From the NCBI GenBank assembly GCA_003551645.1, contig PUND01000019.1, positions 1-49,604 on the forward strand: a DNA stretch of 49,604 bases, read 5' to 3'. This document shows positions 15,562-24,301 of the stretch, in pieces. The stretch's first letter is position 1; the number at the start of each line of letters is the position of its first letter. Below the pieces are notes generated by a model. That model was not told the origin of the DNA and did no database searches. It was given only the letters and a program-made list of their open reading frames with translations. This DNA is from Phycisphaerae bacterium. Lineage in GTDB: Bacteria > Planctomycetota > Phycisphaerae > SM23-33. Both the position numbers and the translations under genes were made by a program.

Positions 15562-16716
15562 ATGAAACGGTCAATCCGCCACGTCGCTGTCTGCATCAAC
15601 ACCGATCCGGTCGGCTTTTGCAGCCAGATATGCGCCGGCATAGCCCGTTTCGTCGGCGAGCGGACCGACTGGGGCACGTTCATTCAGCCCCTGGCCAGGG
15701 CCGATCTATCGGACGCCCTGCGTGGCTGGCGGGGCGACGGGGTCATCTGCGTTGTCAACAACCGGAAGAACCGGTCCTTCGCCACGTCGCTGAAAGTGCC
15801 GGTGGTCAATGTAACCGGCAGGTTCACCTCGCCGGGCGTTCCGAGCGTCATCGGCGAGGATGATACCGTCGGACGCATGGCGGCCGAGCACTTCATCAGC
15901 AGGGGTTTCCGGAACTTCGCGTTCTTCGGGCCTCGGGAAACCCACTTCGCCCGCGGGCGCTTCGAGGGCTTCCGGGATGCGCTGGCCGAATCCGGGTTTT
16001 CCGTGCGCGAGCCGCCGGAGCCGTCGAAGCGGGAGGCGTCGGACTGGGTGTATCTACTCGAGCGTATAGGCCGCTGGCTCCGCGACCTGGACCACCCCGT
16101 GGCCGTGTTCAGCTCCTTTGACAGGGCGGCCCATGATGTTATCCAGGCGTGCGTGCAGACCGGTCGGCACATCCCGGAGGAGGTGGCCGTGCTGGGCGTG
16201 GACAACGACCCCACCTGGTGCGAGCTGAGCAACCCGCCGCTGTCGAGCATAGACCAGGACTTCGAGTACCGCGGCTATGCCGCCGCGAGCATGCTGGACC
16301 GCCTCATGGACGGGGAAGAGCTTCCGGCCGAGCCGATACGCGTGCCGCCGGGGGGCGTGGTGGTGAGGCGCTCGACGGATATCCTCGCCACCGACGACGT
16401 GTCCGTCCGCGCGGCGCTGCGGTTCATCCACGAGCACTGCGACGAGCAGTTGGGCGTCGACGACGTGGCCGCCGCGACGCACATGTCCAGGCGCAACATC
16501 GAGCGGCGCTTCAGCGAGGCCCTCGGTAGGACCGTGTACGACGAGATACGCCACAGCCGGCTTGCGAAGGCGCGGTCGCTGCTGATGCGCACCGACAAGC
16601 CGCTGATGGAAGTGGCCCTGGACAGCGGCTTCCCGAGCGCATCGGACCTGAGCAACGCCTTCCGGCGGCACCTGGACATGACGCCGAGCCAGTACCGCCG
16701 GCGCCATCGGCTCTGA
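15562..16716 (+). CDS. AraC-family regulator with XylR/LacI-type sensor domain
   Basis: Transcription factor of 384 residues. The N-terminal two thirds form a periplasmic-binding-protein-like sugar-sensor domain as in XylR (VAVCINTDPVGFCSQICAGI, VPVVNVTG, AEHFISRGFRNFAFFG, VAVLGVDNDPTWCELS, PLSSIDQDFEYRGYAAA). The C-terminal ~100 residues are the AraC double helix-turn-helix (LGVDDVAAATHMSRRNIERRF, LMEVALDSGFPSASDLSNAFRR and the closing MTPSQYRRRH). The ATG at 15562 is preferred because the predicted transcript begins next to it; a GTG at 15532 would lie upstream of that start point. Expected ligand is a sugar or other small polar molecule; the target may be the divergent PEP-CTERM gene. Confidence 0.9.
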   Translation: MKRSIRHVAVCINTDPVGFCSQICAGIARFVGERTDWGTFIQPLARADLSDALRGWRGDGVICVVNNRKNRSFATSLKVPVVNVTGRFTSPGVPSVIGEDDTVGRMAAEHFISRGFRNFAFFGPRETHFARGRFEGFRDALAESGFSVREPPEPSKREASDWVYLLERIGRWLRDLDHPVAVFSSFDRAAHDVIQACVQTGRHIPEEVAVLGVDNDPTWCELSNPPLSSIDQDFEYRGYAAASMLDRLMDGEELPAEPIRVPPGGVVVRRSTDILATDDVSVRAALRFIHEHCDEQLGVDDVAAATHMSRRNIERRFSEALGRTVYDEIRHSRLAKARSLLMRTDKPLMEVALDSGFPSASDLSNAFRRHLDMTPSQYRRRHRL

Positions 16717-16758
16717 ACGGCTCGACGGCCGCGCCGACGGCGACGGCGAAAGATCAGA

Positions 16759-16905
16759 CCACGGCTGAAGCCGTTGCCTGTTTGCTCCAATAAGCTGTGG
16801 CCTAGTCATACCGCGTACGGCAGGTTGTCGCGCCGTATCAGGGCGTTCCCGCAAACCGGACACGGGTGTCAGGTGGAATCGTCTCCGGGTAGAATGGGCC
16901 GGGCC
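16759..16905 (-). repeat. Dispersed ~148-base repeat, copy 2
   Basis: Inverted relative to the copy at 10306-10454. It contains the imperfect palindrome CCACGGCTGAAGCCGTTG (16759-16776), AATAAGCTGTGGCC (compare AATAAGCCGTGGCC on the other strand of copy 1) and ends GAATGGGCCGGGCC. It fills the space between the AraC stop and the start of the Crp/Fnr gene, so it probably carries or replaces that gene's promoter. Confidence 0.75.
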
Positions 16906-16917
16906 GCTGGAGAGCGG

Positions 16918-17595
16918 ATGAACCGGAAACACGGCTACAAGAAGGTGCTGAGTCAGGTTCCGCTGTTTTCGGCTCTGGGTGAGCCGGAACTGTCGGAGTT
17001 TATGCGCGACTGTCCGGTTCGGCGGTTCCCGGCCGGCGAGGCGGTCTTTCAGCCGGGCAAGCCGGCAGAGCGGTTCTACGTGGTGCTCGAAGGTTCGGTG
17101 AAGATATTCCACCTCTCCGAGCAGGGCCAAGAGCAGACACTGCACCTGTACGGTCCGGGCCGGACCTTCGGCGAGGCGGCGATGTTCGCCGGGGGCGAGT
17201 ACCCGGCCTGGGCGCGGGCCGTCGAGGACGCCCGGCTTCTCGAGGTGCCGCGGGCGGTCCTGGAGCGCGTGATGCATCAGCGGCCGGGGCTGGCGATGGG
17301 GATGATGGCGGGCCTGTCGGCCAAACTGCGGGAATTCGCACGACTGATCGAGCGGCTGAGCTTGCGTGATGTGCCCGGCCGGGTGGCGGGTGCCCTTCTG
17401 GAGGAGGCCGACGGCCGGCGTGAGTTCCGCCTCGCCAGGACCAAGCGGCAGCTCGCCTCGCTGCTGGGGACCACGCCCGAGACACTCAGCCGATCGCTGG
17501 GCAAGCTATCCGACGCCGGGTACATCCACGTGAAGGGCCGAACTATCCGCATCCTCGACGCCCAGGCCCTCCGACGGCTCGCCCGGCAGGGATAG
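16918..17595 (+). CDS. Crp/Fnr-family regulator, HcpR type
   Basis: The ATG at 16918 follows GGAGAG and gives 225 residues, standard for the family. An N-terminal cyclic-nucleotide-binding-like beta-roll (FPAGEAVFQPGKPAERFYVVLEG, GPGRTFGEAAMF) is followed by a dimer helix and a Crp-type helix-turn-helix (RTKRQLASLLGTTPETLSRSLGKLSDAGYI, recognition helix TPETLSRSL). Only one cysteine (near residue 32) is seen, so there is no FNR-type iron-sulfur cluster. It lies just before an operator TTGAC-N4-GTCAA and the ferredoxin-hcp operon. That pairing is the known arrangement of HcpR, which controls Hcp in response to nitrosative stress. No copy of the operator is seen before the regulator itself. The identification rests on context and motif and is not proven by homology search. 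Confidence 0.82.
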   Translation: MNRKHGYKKVLSQVPLFSALGEPELSEFMRDCPVRRFPAGEAVFQPGKPAERFYVVLEGSVKIFHLSEQGQEQTLHLYGPGRTFGEAAMFAGGEYPAWARAVEDARLLEVPRAVLERVMHQRPGLAMGMMAGLSAKLREFARLIERLSLRDVPGRVAGALLEEADGRREFRLARTKRQLASLLGTTPETLSRSLGKLSDAGYIHVKGRTIRILDAQALRRLARQG

Positions 17596-17690
17596 CGGCC
17601 ACGGCGGCGGAGAATTGCCCCCTGACGTGGCAGGGGCTTCCAGCCCGTGAGCCACGGGTCGCAGGCAAGTACCGGAGAACCACACAACAT

Positions 17691-17711
17691 TGGCAAGATG
17701 CCAGTGCCACC
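17691..17711. repeat. Diverged member of the CACGGGCATGATGCCCGTG repeat family
   Basis: GGCAAGATGCCAGTGCCACC matches GGCATGATGCCCGTGCCACC at 34785-34804 with two changes. Just before it, 17628-17660 holds GGGGCTTCCAGCCCGTGAGCC, another common palindromic type. These are non-coding remnants between the regulator and its target operon. Confidence 0.5.
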
Positions 17712-17750
17712 TCTGAAGAATCGCAAGCCGCGGAAAAAAACTTCGCTCAA

Positions 17751-17792
17751 TTGACGCACGTCAAGGTGTACACGCCCAAAGAGTGGTAAAAC
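17751..17792 (+). promoter_or_regulatory. HcpR operator and class II promoter of ferredoxin-hcp
   Basis: The perfect palindrome TTGACGCACGTCAA occupies 17751-17764, centred at 17757.5. A -10 box TAAAAC lies at 17787-17792 and predicts a start at about 17799, placing the operator centre at -41.5. This is the position used by activators of the Crp/Fnr family that contact RNA polymerase at the -35 region (class II). No good -35 box is present, as expected for an activator-dependent promoter. The motif matches the HcpR/FNR-like consensus known in anaerobes. Confidence 0.75.
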
Positions 17793-17827
17793 TTGTACGG
17801 TGTGAACGAGTTTAGGAGAGCGAACTG

Positions 17828-18610
17828 ATGACCTTACAGAGCAAACAGGCCGGGCCGAGAACGCGGAGCATCGTCCACATCGACGAGGACAAGTGCGACG
17901 GCTGCGGGCTGTGCGTGCCCTCGTGTGCCGAGGGCGCGATACAGATTATCGACGGCAAGGCCCGGCTGGTGGCCGAGAACCTCTGTGACGGACTGGGCGC
18001 TTGCCTGGGCGAGTGCCCCAGGGATGCGATCACCATCGAGCAAAGGCCCGCCGAGGAATTCGACCCCGAGGCGGTCGAGTCCCGCAAGGCGGCCGAGCGA
18101 CCGGCGCCGGCCGACGATGACGCCCTGCCGTGCGGCTGCCCGGGCACCGCCATGCGCAAGCTCGGCGGAGGCGAGCCGCCGAAGGCCCGGCCGACTGACG
18201 GCGGGGATTCTTCGGCCCAGTCGCGGCTGGGGCACTGGCCGGTCCAGCTCGCGCTGCTGCCGGAAAAGGGCGACATGTGGGCCGGGGCCGATGTGCTGCT
18301 GTCGGCCGACTGTGTGGCGTACGCCCTGCCGGACTTTCATGACCGGCTGCTGGCCGGTCGGACGCTGGCGGTGGCGTGTCCGAAACTGGACGACTCCGCT
18401 GCCTACGTCGAGACGCTGGCGAGGATTTTCGCCGGCAACGACATCCGCTCCGTGACGGTCGCGCGGATGGAGGTGCCCTGCTGCGGCGGCCTGGTGGAGG
18501 TCGCCCGGCGTGCGCTCGCCGACGCCGACAGCGATGCGCCGCTGTGGATAATCGAGATCGCCCTGGACGGGACCATCAAAAACGCCCTGCCGGCGGCAAG
18601 ACACGCATAA
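17828..18610 (+). CDS. Multi-cysteine ferredoxin associated with Hcp
   Basis: A 260-residue iron-sulfur protein preceded by AGGAG. Cys23/26/29/33 (CDGCGLCVPSC) bind one 4Fe-4S cluster. The second motif, CDGLGACLGECP (Cys53, 59, 63), lacks the usual second cysteine. Further cysteines occur in CGCPG (about residue 102) and PCCGG (about 218), and the conserved segment HWPVQLALLP is typical of this ferredoxin family found beside hcp in anaerobes. The C-terminal half has a Rossmann-like pattern (VLLSADCVAYAL, LAVACPKL). Likely role: electron donor or regulator of Hcp. It is co-transcribed with hcp, which begins 48 bases later, and the HcpR operator lies upstream. Confidence 0.88.
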   Translation: MTLQSKQAGPRTRSIVHIDEDKCDGCGLCVPSCAEGAIQIIDGKARLVAENLCDGLGACLGECPRDAITIEQRPAEEFDPEAVESRKAAERPAPADDDALPCGCPGTAMRKLGGGEPPKARPTDGGDSSAQSRLGHWPVQLALLPEKGDMWAGADVLLSADCVAYALPDFHDRLLAGRTLAVACPKLDDSAAYVETLARIFAGNDIRSVTVARMEVPCCGGLVEVARRALADADSDAPLWIIEIALDGTIKNALPAARHA

Positions 18611-18658
18611 GATATCAATCGGATCGGGAATACCGGTTCAAGCGAAAGGAGCTGCAAT

Positions 18659-20323
18659 ATGGACATGTATTGTTACCAGTGTGAACAGACGGCCAAGGGT
18701 ACCGGCTGCACGGTCAAGGGCATCTGCGGCAAGGAGCCGGAGGTCGCGACGCTGATGGACCTGCTGGTCCACGTGACCGAGGGTCTTTCGCAGTACGCCC
18801 ACCGTGCCCGCGAGCTTGGCGCGAAGGACAGGGAGATCGACGAGTTCGTGATAGAGGCGCTCTTCGCGACCGTCACCAACGTGGACTTCGACCCGGAACG
18901 CCTCACGGAGCTTATCCGCACCGGTGCGGCGCTTCGGGACCGGGCGAAGCGGATGTACGAAGACGCCTGCCGCGAGGCCGGCCGGGAGCCGGAACAGCCC
19001 GGCGGCGACGCCGAAATCGCCCCCGGCGACGACCGCGACGACCTGCTCGCACAGGGCAGGGAGAGAACCATCCGCCAGCGGATCGACTCGCTCGGCGACG
19101 ATGTGGCGGGCATGCAGGAGCTGATTACATACGGGCTGAAGGGCGCGGCCGCCTACGCCGACCACGCGCGCGTTCTCGGCGTAACCGACGACGACGTGTA
19201 CGCCTTCTTCCACAAGACGCTGGATTTTCTGTCCACCAACCCCACCGACGTTGAGGAACTGACGGCCACGGCGCTGAAGGTCGGCGAGACCAATCTGAAG
19301 GTCATGGAGATGCTCGACTCGGCCAACACCGGCGCCTACGGCGACCCGGAGCCGACCGAGGTCCGCATAACGCCGGTCGCCGGCAAGTGCATCTGCGTCT
19401 CCGGGCACGACCTGAAGGACCTGAAGATGCTCCTGGAGCAGACCGAGGGAACCGGCGTCAACGTCTATACCCACGGCGAGATGCTGCCCTGCAACGCCTA
19501 CCCGGAGCTGAAAAAGCACAAGCACCTGGTGGGCAACTACGGCGGCGCATGGCAGGACCAGCAGAAGGAGTTCGACGAGTTCCCCGGCGCCGTCCTGATG
19601 ACCACCAACTGCCTCCAGAAGCCGCGGGACGGCTACAAGGACCGCATCTTCACCACCGGACTGGTCGGCTGGCCGGGCGTAAGCCACATCGAGGCGGCCC
19701 CGGACGGCACGAAGGACTTCACGCCGGTCATCGAGGCCGCCCAGCGGGCCGAGGGCTTCACCGAAGACGCCGAGGAGAAGCGGGTCACCATCGGCTTCGC
19801 GCACAATGCGGTGATGGGCGTGGCGGAAAAGGTGATTGATGCGGTCAAGAGCGGCGACATCCGGCACTTTTTCCTCATCGGCGGATGCGACGGGGCCAAG
19901 AGCGGCCGGAACTACTACACCGAGTTCGCCCAGCAGGTTCCCGACGACTGCGTGATACTCACGCTGGCCTGCGGAAAGTACCGCTTCAACAAGCTGCCCT
20001 TCGGCGATATCGGCGGAATACCGCGTCTGCTGGACTGCGGACAGTGCAACGATGCCTACTCGGCCATCCGGATCGCCGTGGCGCTTGCCGAGCAGTTCGA
20101 CTGCGGCGTCAACGACCTGCCGCTGAGCTTCATCCTCAGTTGGTACGAGCAGAAGGCCGTGGCCATACTGCTTACGCTGCTGCACCTTGGCATCCGCGAT
20201 ATGCGTGTAGGCCCGTCGCTGCCGGCCTTCGTAGGCCCGAACGTCTGGCAGGCCCTTCAGGATAACTGGAACATCCAGGCGATCGGCCAGCCGGCCGACG
20301 ACCTGGCCGAGTGCCTGAGCTGA
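18659..20323 (+). CDS. hcp: Hybrid-cluster protein (hydroxylamine reductase / NO reductase)
   Basis: A 554-residue cytoplasmic iron-sulfur protein. The N-terminal cysteines C5, C8, C17 and C23 (CYQC...GC...GIC) have the C-x2-C-x8-C-x5-C spacing of the class found in anaerobes and bind the cubane cluster. Other typical segments are EMLPCNAYPEL (Glu and Cys ligands), GGCDGAKSGRNYYTEF and LDCGQCNDAYSA, which supply ligands of the 4Fe-2S-2O hybrid cluster. Known activities of the family are reduction of hydroxylamine and of nitric oxide to N2O, protecting cells from nitrosative stress. An AAAGGAG precedes the ATG. Length and motifs are complete; there is no sign of decay. Confidence 0.96.
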   Translation: MDMYCYQCEQTAKGTGCTVKGICGKEPEVATLMDLLVHVTEGLSQYAHRARELGAKDREIDEFVIEALFATVTNVDFDPERLTELIRTGAALRDRAKRMYEDACREAGREPEQPGGDAEIAPGDDRDDLLAQGRERTIRQRIDSLGDDVAGMQELITYGLKGAAAYADHARVLGVTDDDVYAFFHKTLDFLSTNPTDVEELTATALKVGETNLKVMEMLDSANTGAYGDPEPTEVRITPVAGKCICVSGHDLKDLKMLLEQTEGTGVNVYTHGEMLPCNAYPELKKHKHLVGNYGGAWQDQQKEFDEFPGAVLMTTNCLQKPRDGYKDRIFTTGLVGWPGVSHIEAAPDGTKDFTPVIEAAQRAEGFTEDAEEKRVTIGFAHNAVMGVAEKVIDAVKSGDIRHFFLIGGCDGAKSGRNYYTEFAQQVPDDCVILTLACGKYRFNKLPFGDIGGIPRLLDCGQCNDAYSAIRIAVALAEQFDCGVNDLPLSFILSWYEQKAVAILLTLLHLGIRDMRVGPSLPAFVGPNVWQALQDNWNIQAIGQPADDLAECLS

Positions 20324-20558
20324 CGCCGGGCAGTAACCAGTAGCCCGAAGCCAGTAGTCAGGAACCATCGGTTCGGCCCAACGCGGCACGACGCCAAATC
20401 GAAAATCGCTACGCCCTCCCGCGGCGGTCGGGTCTGTGTGAACCGGCCGCCGCGGCCGTTTGCGCCGATCGGGCGGTCGCATTCCCTCGAAGATGGGTTA
20501 TACTTGTAATCGGCCTGGAACCACGGGCGCACAAGCCCCGCAACTAAGGAGCAGAGCG

Positions 20559-21683
20559 ATGCGTTTGAGCAGGTTCGTGCTTATGGCGATAGCAGTCGGC
20601 TCGCCGATCGTCTGGACCGCCTGCACACCGGCGGCCGCGGATACGGAGCCGGACCCCGCAATTCGGCGGCTTCTGCCGGACTACTCGGAGGGCCTGATGG
20701 GCAAGTTCGGCCCGTTCATCTGGACGCGGGCGCTGGACATCGGCGGCGACGTCCGCTGGTCGGACGAATACGGCCGGCCCGACAGCGACGGTGAGTTCAT
20801 CTGGCTGTATCAGTTCATGCGCTACCGCCGGGCCAGGCCCGAGACGCCCCTGGTCCATGAGCGGCACAACCTTGTCTCGCTGCATGAGGACATCGCGTAT
20901 TCCCTGCAGCCCTGGCGGCTGCACCTGAACTGCCGCGAGCCGCACAACTTCAAGTTCGTCGTCGGGTACACGCACGAGGATACGACCTTCGAGCACGGCG
21001 ACAACACCGACCTGGCGCACATCGCCACCGGCGACCGGGTGGCGCTTTTTCTGCCCATCCGCCACGACACCTGGGAAGACAGCCGCCCGGCCGACGACCA
21101 GAGCGAGTACTACATCAACCCGGAACGAAGCGCCCAGGGACCTTGCATCATCGAGTTCAAGGCCGGTGAGATAATCAAATACGAGTGGTTCCACACCAGG
21201 CCGCTGCACCACCGCGTGCTGCTGGATTTGACCGACGAACTCGGCGGGCCTGAGAACGGCCTGCCTCTGGTCCAGAAGTCCATCTACCGTTTTGAACTCG
21301 GCGAAGAGAAAGGCGAGTGGCGGCTTCTGGTAAAGCTCGACGGCCGTGACGGCGAACCCGAAAGCGAAGACGACTGGGACATGATATTCACCCACGAATC
21401 GCCGGGCGCCAGCCCCCACACCGTGGACATCACGCCCGAGAACTCCGTCTGGGCCATGAGCACCTTCAGCCCCGGCGGGATGCCCGAGGATACATCCGAG
21501 GCGGTCATCAAGCTGCTGCCGTTCGACCGCGACAGCGGCGAGCGAGTGGACTTCCCCTCCGAGCGACGCCGCGTGCGAACCTTCGCCGTGGACAAGCTCG
21601 ACGAGGTTCTCGAAGGCGGATACCCCCATCTCGGCCGCCCCGCCGACCGCCTCCGCAGACTCGGACGCGAAATCGACGACTGA
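20559..21683 (+). CDS. Secreted protein of unknown function
   Basis: The ATG at 20559 is preceded by AAGGAG at a good distance. The 374-residue product begins with a signal peptide (MRLSRFVLMAIAVGSPIVWTA); a following Cys (WTAC) is a poor lipobox, so cleavage by signal peptidase I is as likely. The mature part is soluble and acidic, with conserved-looking stretches LMGKFGPFIWTRALDIGGD, VGYTHEDTTFEHGDNTD, and EIIKYEWFHTRPLHHRVLLD. I do not recognise the family and see no catalytic triad or metal site with confidence. A -10-like TATACT (20499-20504) lies upstream, with no clear -35. Bases 20324-20498 hold no gene; they include CAGTAACCAGTAGCC-type low-complexity sequence. Confidence 0.6.
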   Translation: MRLSRFVLMAIAVGSPIVWTACTPAAADTEPDPAIRRLLPDYSEGLMGKFGPFIWTRALDIGGDVRWSDEYGRPDSDGEFIWLYQFMRYRRARPETPLVHERHNLVSLHEDIAYSLQPWRLHLNCREPHNFKFVVGYTHEDTTFEHGDNTDLAHIATGDRVALFLPIRHDTWEDSRPADDQSEYYINPERSAQGPCIIEFKAGEIIKYEWFHTRPLHHRVLLDLTDELGGPENGLPLVQKSIYRFELGEEKGEWRLLVKLDGRDGEPESEDDWDMIFTHESPGASPHTVDITPENSVWAMSTFSPGGMPEDTSEAVIKLLPFDRDSGERVDFPSERRRVRTFAVDKLDEVLEGGYPHLGRPADRLRRLGREIDD

Positions 21684-21691
21684 CCGCGGCT

Positions 21692-21729
21692 CGGAAGCCC
21701 CGCCTGTGCCCGGAAGCCCCGGCCGTGCG
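21692..21729 (+). repeat. Two tandem 19-base repeats after the stop codon
   Basis: CGGAAGCCCCGCCTGTGCC is followed directly by CGGAAGCCCCGGCCGTGCG (16 of 19 identical), eight bases after the TGA of the preceding gene. Probably a slippage product; no function is apparent. Confidence 0.5.
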
Positions 21730-21894
21730 CGATAGTCCGGCCGAGGACGACAGCCGCTGCCCACTACCAAAGGACACGATATTCGGGCTTGTCTGATTAC
21801 CCTGCTAGTGTTACCGAGCAAATGTAGGAAAAACCTCCCCGCAGCGCTAGAATCATACTGCATACCCGATTTCTCGTGTTTTAAGGACCCAGTC

Positions 21895-22767
21895 ATGCCC
21901 CGGACTCCTTTACATACCGGCCCATTTGTGCTGTTGGCACTTGTTCTGAGCATTGCTCTGACGTCCTCGGCCCAGCCGCCGGAGCCGGCCGAGCTTCAGT
22001 CGGAATGGTTCCCCGAGCCGTACCTGGACCAGCAGAAGTTGTATGTGCTGCCCGGCCCCATCTACGGCATCTTCACGCATAATTCCCAGACCTGGGACAG
22101 CTTGACGGTTACGTTGTACCCCACCATCCGGCTGAACCAGACCCTTACCGAGAAGCATATCCCGACGATCTCGCTCGTGGAAGACTTCCAGGAACACACG
22201 CCGGATCAGAACCACTACCTCCGTGAGTGGCAGATCACCTACCCCATCCTCAGTTCCGACGGCCATCACAGTCTGCTGCTGCCCGGCGCCAGGGCTGTTT
22301 TCATGTCCGGAGGTTACCTCGAACACTGCCTTGCCCGCGCGATCCAGGCCGTCGTGGACGGTACGAAGTTCCGGCCGCCCGAAGAGCCGCTGCTGATGGT
22401 CCTGGTCACGGATGCGATCTACATGGCGCAGCCGGACAGCGCCGCGGACAAAGGCGGCAATAACAGGCCCGGACAGACCGGGCAGGTGGATACCCCGCGA
22501 ATGTCCTCGACACTTAGAGAGATGAGCGACGAGGCGGTTGTCTCCTACCTCACGGATGTGGTCCTGGACGAACGGCACGGCGACCAAGGGCAGTCCGGCC
22601 ACGGCCAGGTACGCTCGGACAGGGTCAACCTGCGGCTTTTCCGCGACAGGCGTTGGCTGGATACCGTCGGAGGCGGGCCTTTTACCATCGACGTGGTGCT
22701 GGTTGATACAGAAACGCTCGAGGATTACCTGCCGGATATCATCCGCTGGACCGAGCGCGACCGCTAA
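21895..22767 (+). CDS. Secreted protein of unknown function
   Basis: The ATG at 21895, after TAAGGA, yields 290 residues with a signal peptide (LHTGPFVLLALVLSIALTSSA). The mature part is beta-rich at first (LYVLPGPIYGIFTHNSQTWD, LTVTLYPTIRLNQTLTEKHI), then mixed (EEPLLMVLVTDAIYMAQ), with a polar Gly/Asn/Gln insertion near residue 190. The last ~40 residues (FTIDVVLVDTETLEDYLPD) return to alternating hydrophobic strands. It resembles no family that I can name. It follows the preceding secreted-protein gene by about 210 bases on the same strand. Bases 22768-22990 contain no gene but include two imperfect copies of ATCCGCGGCCCGG. Confidence 0.55.
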   Translation: MPRTPLHTGPFVLLALVLSIALTSSAQPPEPAELQSEWFPEPYLDQQKLYVLPGPIYGIFTHNSQTWDSLTVTLYPTIRLNQTLTEKHIPTISLVEDFQEHTPDQNHYLREWQITYPILSSDGHHSLLLPGARAVFMSGGYLEHCLARAIQAVVDGTKFRPPEEPLLMVLVTDAIYMAQPDSAADKGGNNRPGQTGQVDTPRMSSTLREMSDEAVVSYLTDVVLDERHGDQGQSGHGQVRSDRVNLRLFRDRRWLDTVGGGPFTIDVVLVDTETLEDYLPDIIRWTERDR

Positions 22768-22990
22768 ACCACCGGTTAGTCGGCGCGGCTGGCCTGATGC
22801 GGCGGCGGCTTCGGTTAGGTTTACCCTCTTGCACTGTGGCCTCTGCGTATCCGCGGCCCGGACAATACCGCTGAATATCAGTTGATGCCCCGCCGACACA
22901 GCCCGGACAATATTCGATCCGCGGCCCGGCCATCAGCCGCGCATACCGAGCACAGGCGGGTCAACTACTCGTCAGGGGGCACGAGCCGGG

Positions 22991-24217
22991 CTAGAACTCC
23001 AGCGGCAGTTGAACGGGCTTGCCGGTCTTGACCGCCTGTCGGGCCAGTTCGTGGGCCTCGTTGTACTGGTCGGCGACCACGTCCCAGCAGACGATGTTCT
23101 CGAGGTATTCCTTAAGGTTGGTGCCCATCCTCATCCGGGCTTCCTCGTTGCAGGCAAGCTCGATGACGTGCCGCTTGAGCATATCCCGTGTGGTGAACAG
23201 CTCTCCGCCGCGGCTTTCGAGCGTCTGGGCGGTCAGGCCCTCCATCGGAGCGCTGGTGATGAACGGCTTGTTCAACGCGATTATACGAGCCAGCGTGCCC
23301 GACTGTGTCTCGTCGGTGCTGGGCAGGACTATGAAGTCGCAGACGGCCATCATCTTGTAGTAAGTATCGCCGCGGGGTACGAACTCGTAGTAGTGCGCCA
23401 GCCCCTTTTTCTCCAGCAGCTCGACCTGGGTTTTGTACCGCTCATAGTCGCGTCGGTGGTTGGGGTCGCGCATGGTCCCCGCAGCCAGCAGGTCCCAGTT
23501 CTGACCGCTGCGGGCATGGATTTCCTGGGCAATCTCCTCCCACATGCTGGTCAGGATGTCCCATCGCTTGTTGGATTGTATCCAGCCGATAAGCCCGACC
23601 AGGTGCTGGGAGAGGTGGGCCACCTTATCAAGCTGCAGTTCCTTGCGAAGCTGGCGGACCTGAGCGAGCGTGTATCGGCGGTCGGAGCGGGCGCCGTGCG
23701 GCACGACCATGACGTTAAGCGGCGTCGGCCAGCCGCGGCCGGTGAAGTTCCAATCCAACCGCCATTTCTGATAGTGGCACTTGAACAGCACCACATGCGC
23801 CCTTCGGCACATCTTGAAGATGAAATCCGCCTCGTAGTCCGTCAGCCGCCCGTGGACGGTGTGCGGCTCGACGACGGTGGGCAGGTCGTTGATGGCGTCC
23901 AGAAGGGCCAGGAAGCCCTCGTTGGAGTCGCCCTGGCCGCGCTCGTCGTGGTATTCGTACAGCCCGTACTCATGCTCGATGTGCACCGCGTGGGGCTTCA
24001 GTTCGTGGAGCTTGTCCGCGACCGGCCGCCACCAGTTGCGGTACGACATATCGATGATGGGGATTACGCCCTCACCATCGCCGTCGGTGTGACTGACGAC
24101 CAGGACGTCGCGGTCGGGGTTGTTTTTCTGGATAAACTCTCGAGCTTCCTCGCAGAAGGTGCCTATTCCGCACAGCCGCGGAGGATAGCTGCTTACCATT
24201 ACTATCGGAGCCGCCAT
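22991..24217 (-). CDS. GT4-family glycosyltransferase
   Basis: A 408-residue GT-B glycosyltransferase expected to transfer a sugar from a nucleotide donor. The N-terminus has the glycine-rich start typical of the group, VMVSSYPPRLCGIGTFCEEA, and VHIEHEYGLY, often seen in mannosyltransferase-like members. The second Rossmann domain carries VGLIGWIQSNKRWD and the donor-site region FIVLPSTDETQSGTLARIIA, where a Glu and a small loop (E-x7-E-like) bind the sugar nucleotide, followed by PFITSAPMEGL. No polysaccharide gene cluster surrounds it; acceptor and donor are unknown. The 24302-24315 palindrome lies 85 bases upstream. Confidence 0.82.
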   Translation of the reverse strand: MAAPIVMVSSYPPRLCGIGTFCEEAREFIQKNNPDRDVLVVSHTDGDGEGVIPIIDMSYRNWWRPVADKLHELKPHAVHIEHEYGLYEYHDERGQGDSNEGFLALLDAINDLPTVVEPHTVHGRLTDYEADFIFKMCRRAHVVLFKCHYQKWRLDWNFTGRGWPTPLNVMVVPHGARSDRRYTLAQVRQLRKELQLDKVAHLSQHLVGLIGWIQSNKRWDILTSMWEEIAQEIHARSGQNWDLLAAGTMRDPNHRRDYERYKTQVELLEKKGLAHYYEFVPRGDTYYKMMAVCDFIVLPSTDETQSGTLARIIALNKPFITSAPMEGLTAQTLESRGGELFTTRDMLKRHVIELACNEEARMRMGTNLKEYLENIVCWDVVADQYNEAHELARQAVKTGKPVQLPLEF

Positions 24218-24301
24218 ACCGCCTTGCTCCCATCGTCAATAAACTCTCGGCGTCCCGGCCTGCCGCGCTCACGGCGCCCGGCCACAGGACACTTATCGGC
24301 A

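Noticed and set aside
18638..20482. A 614-codon open frame on the minus strand across hcp
   Set aside because: It is the antisense of the well-defined hcp gene; its protein is Val/Leu/Gly-rich with no motif, as expected for GC-rich shadow frames.
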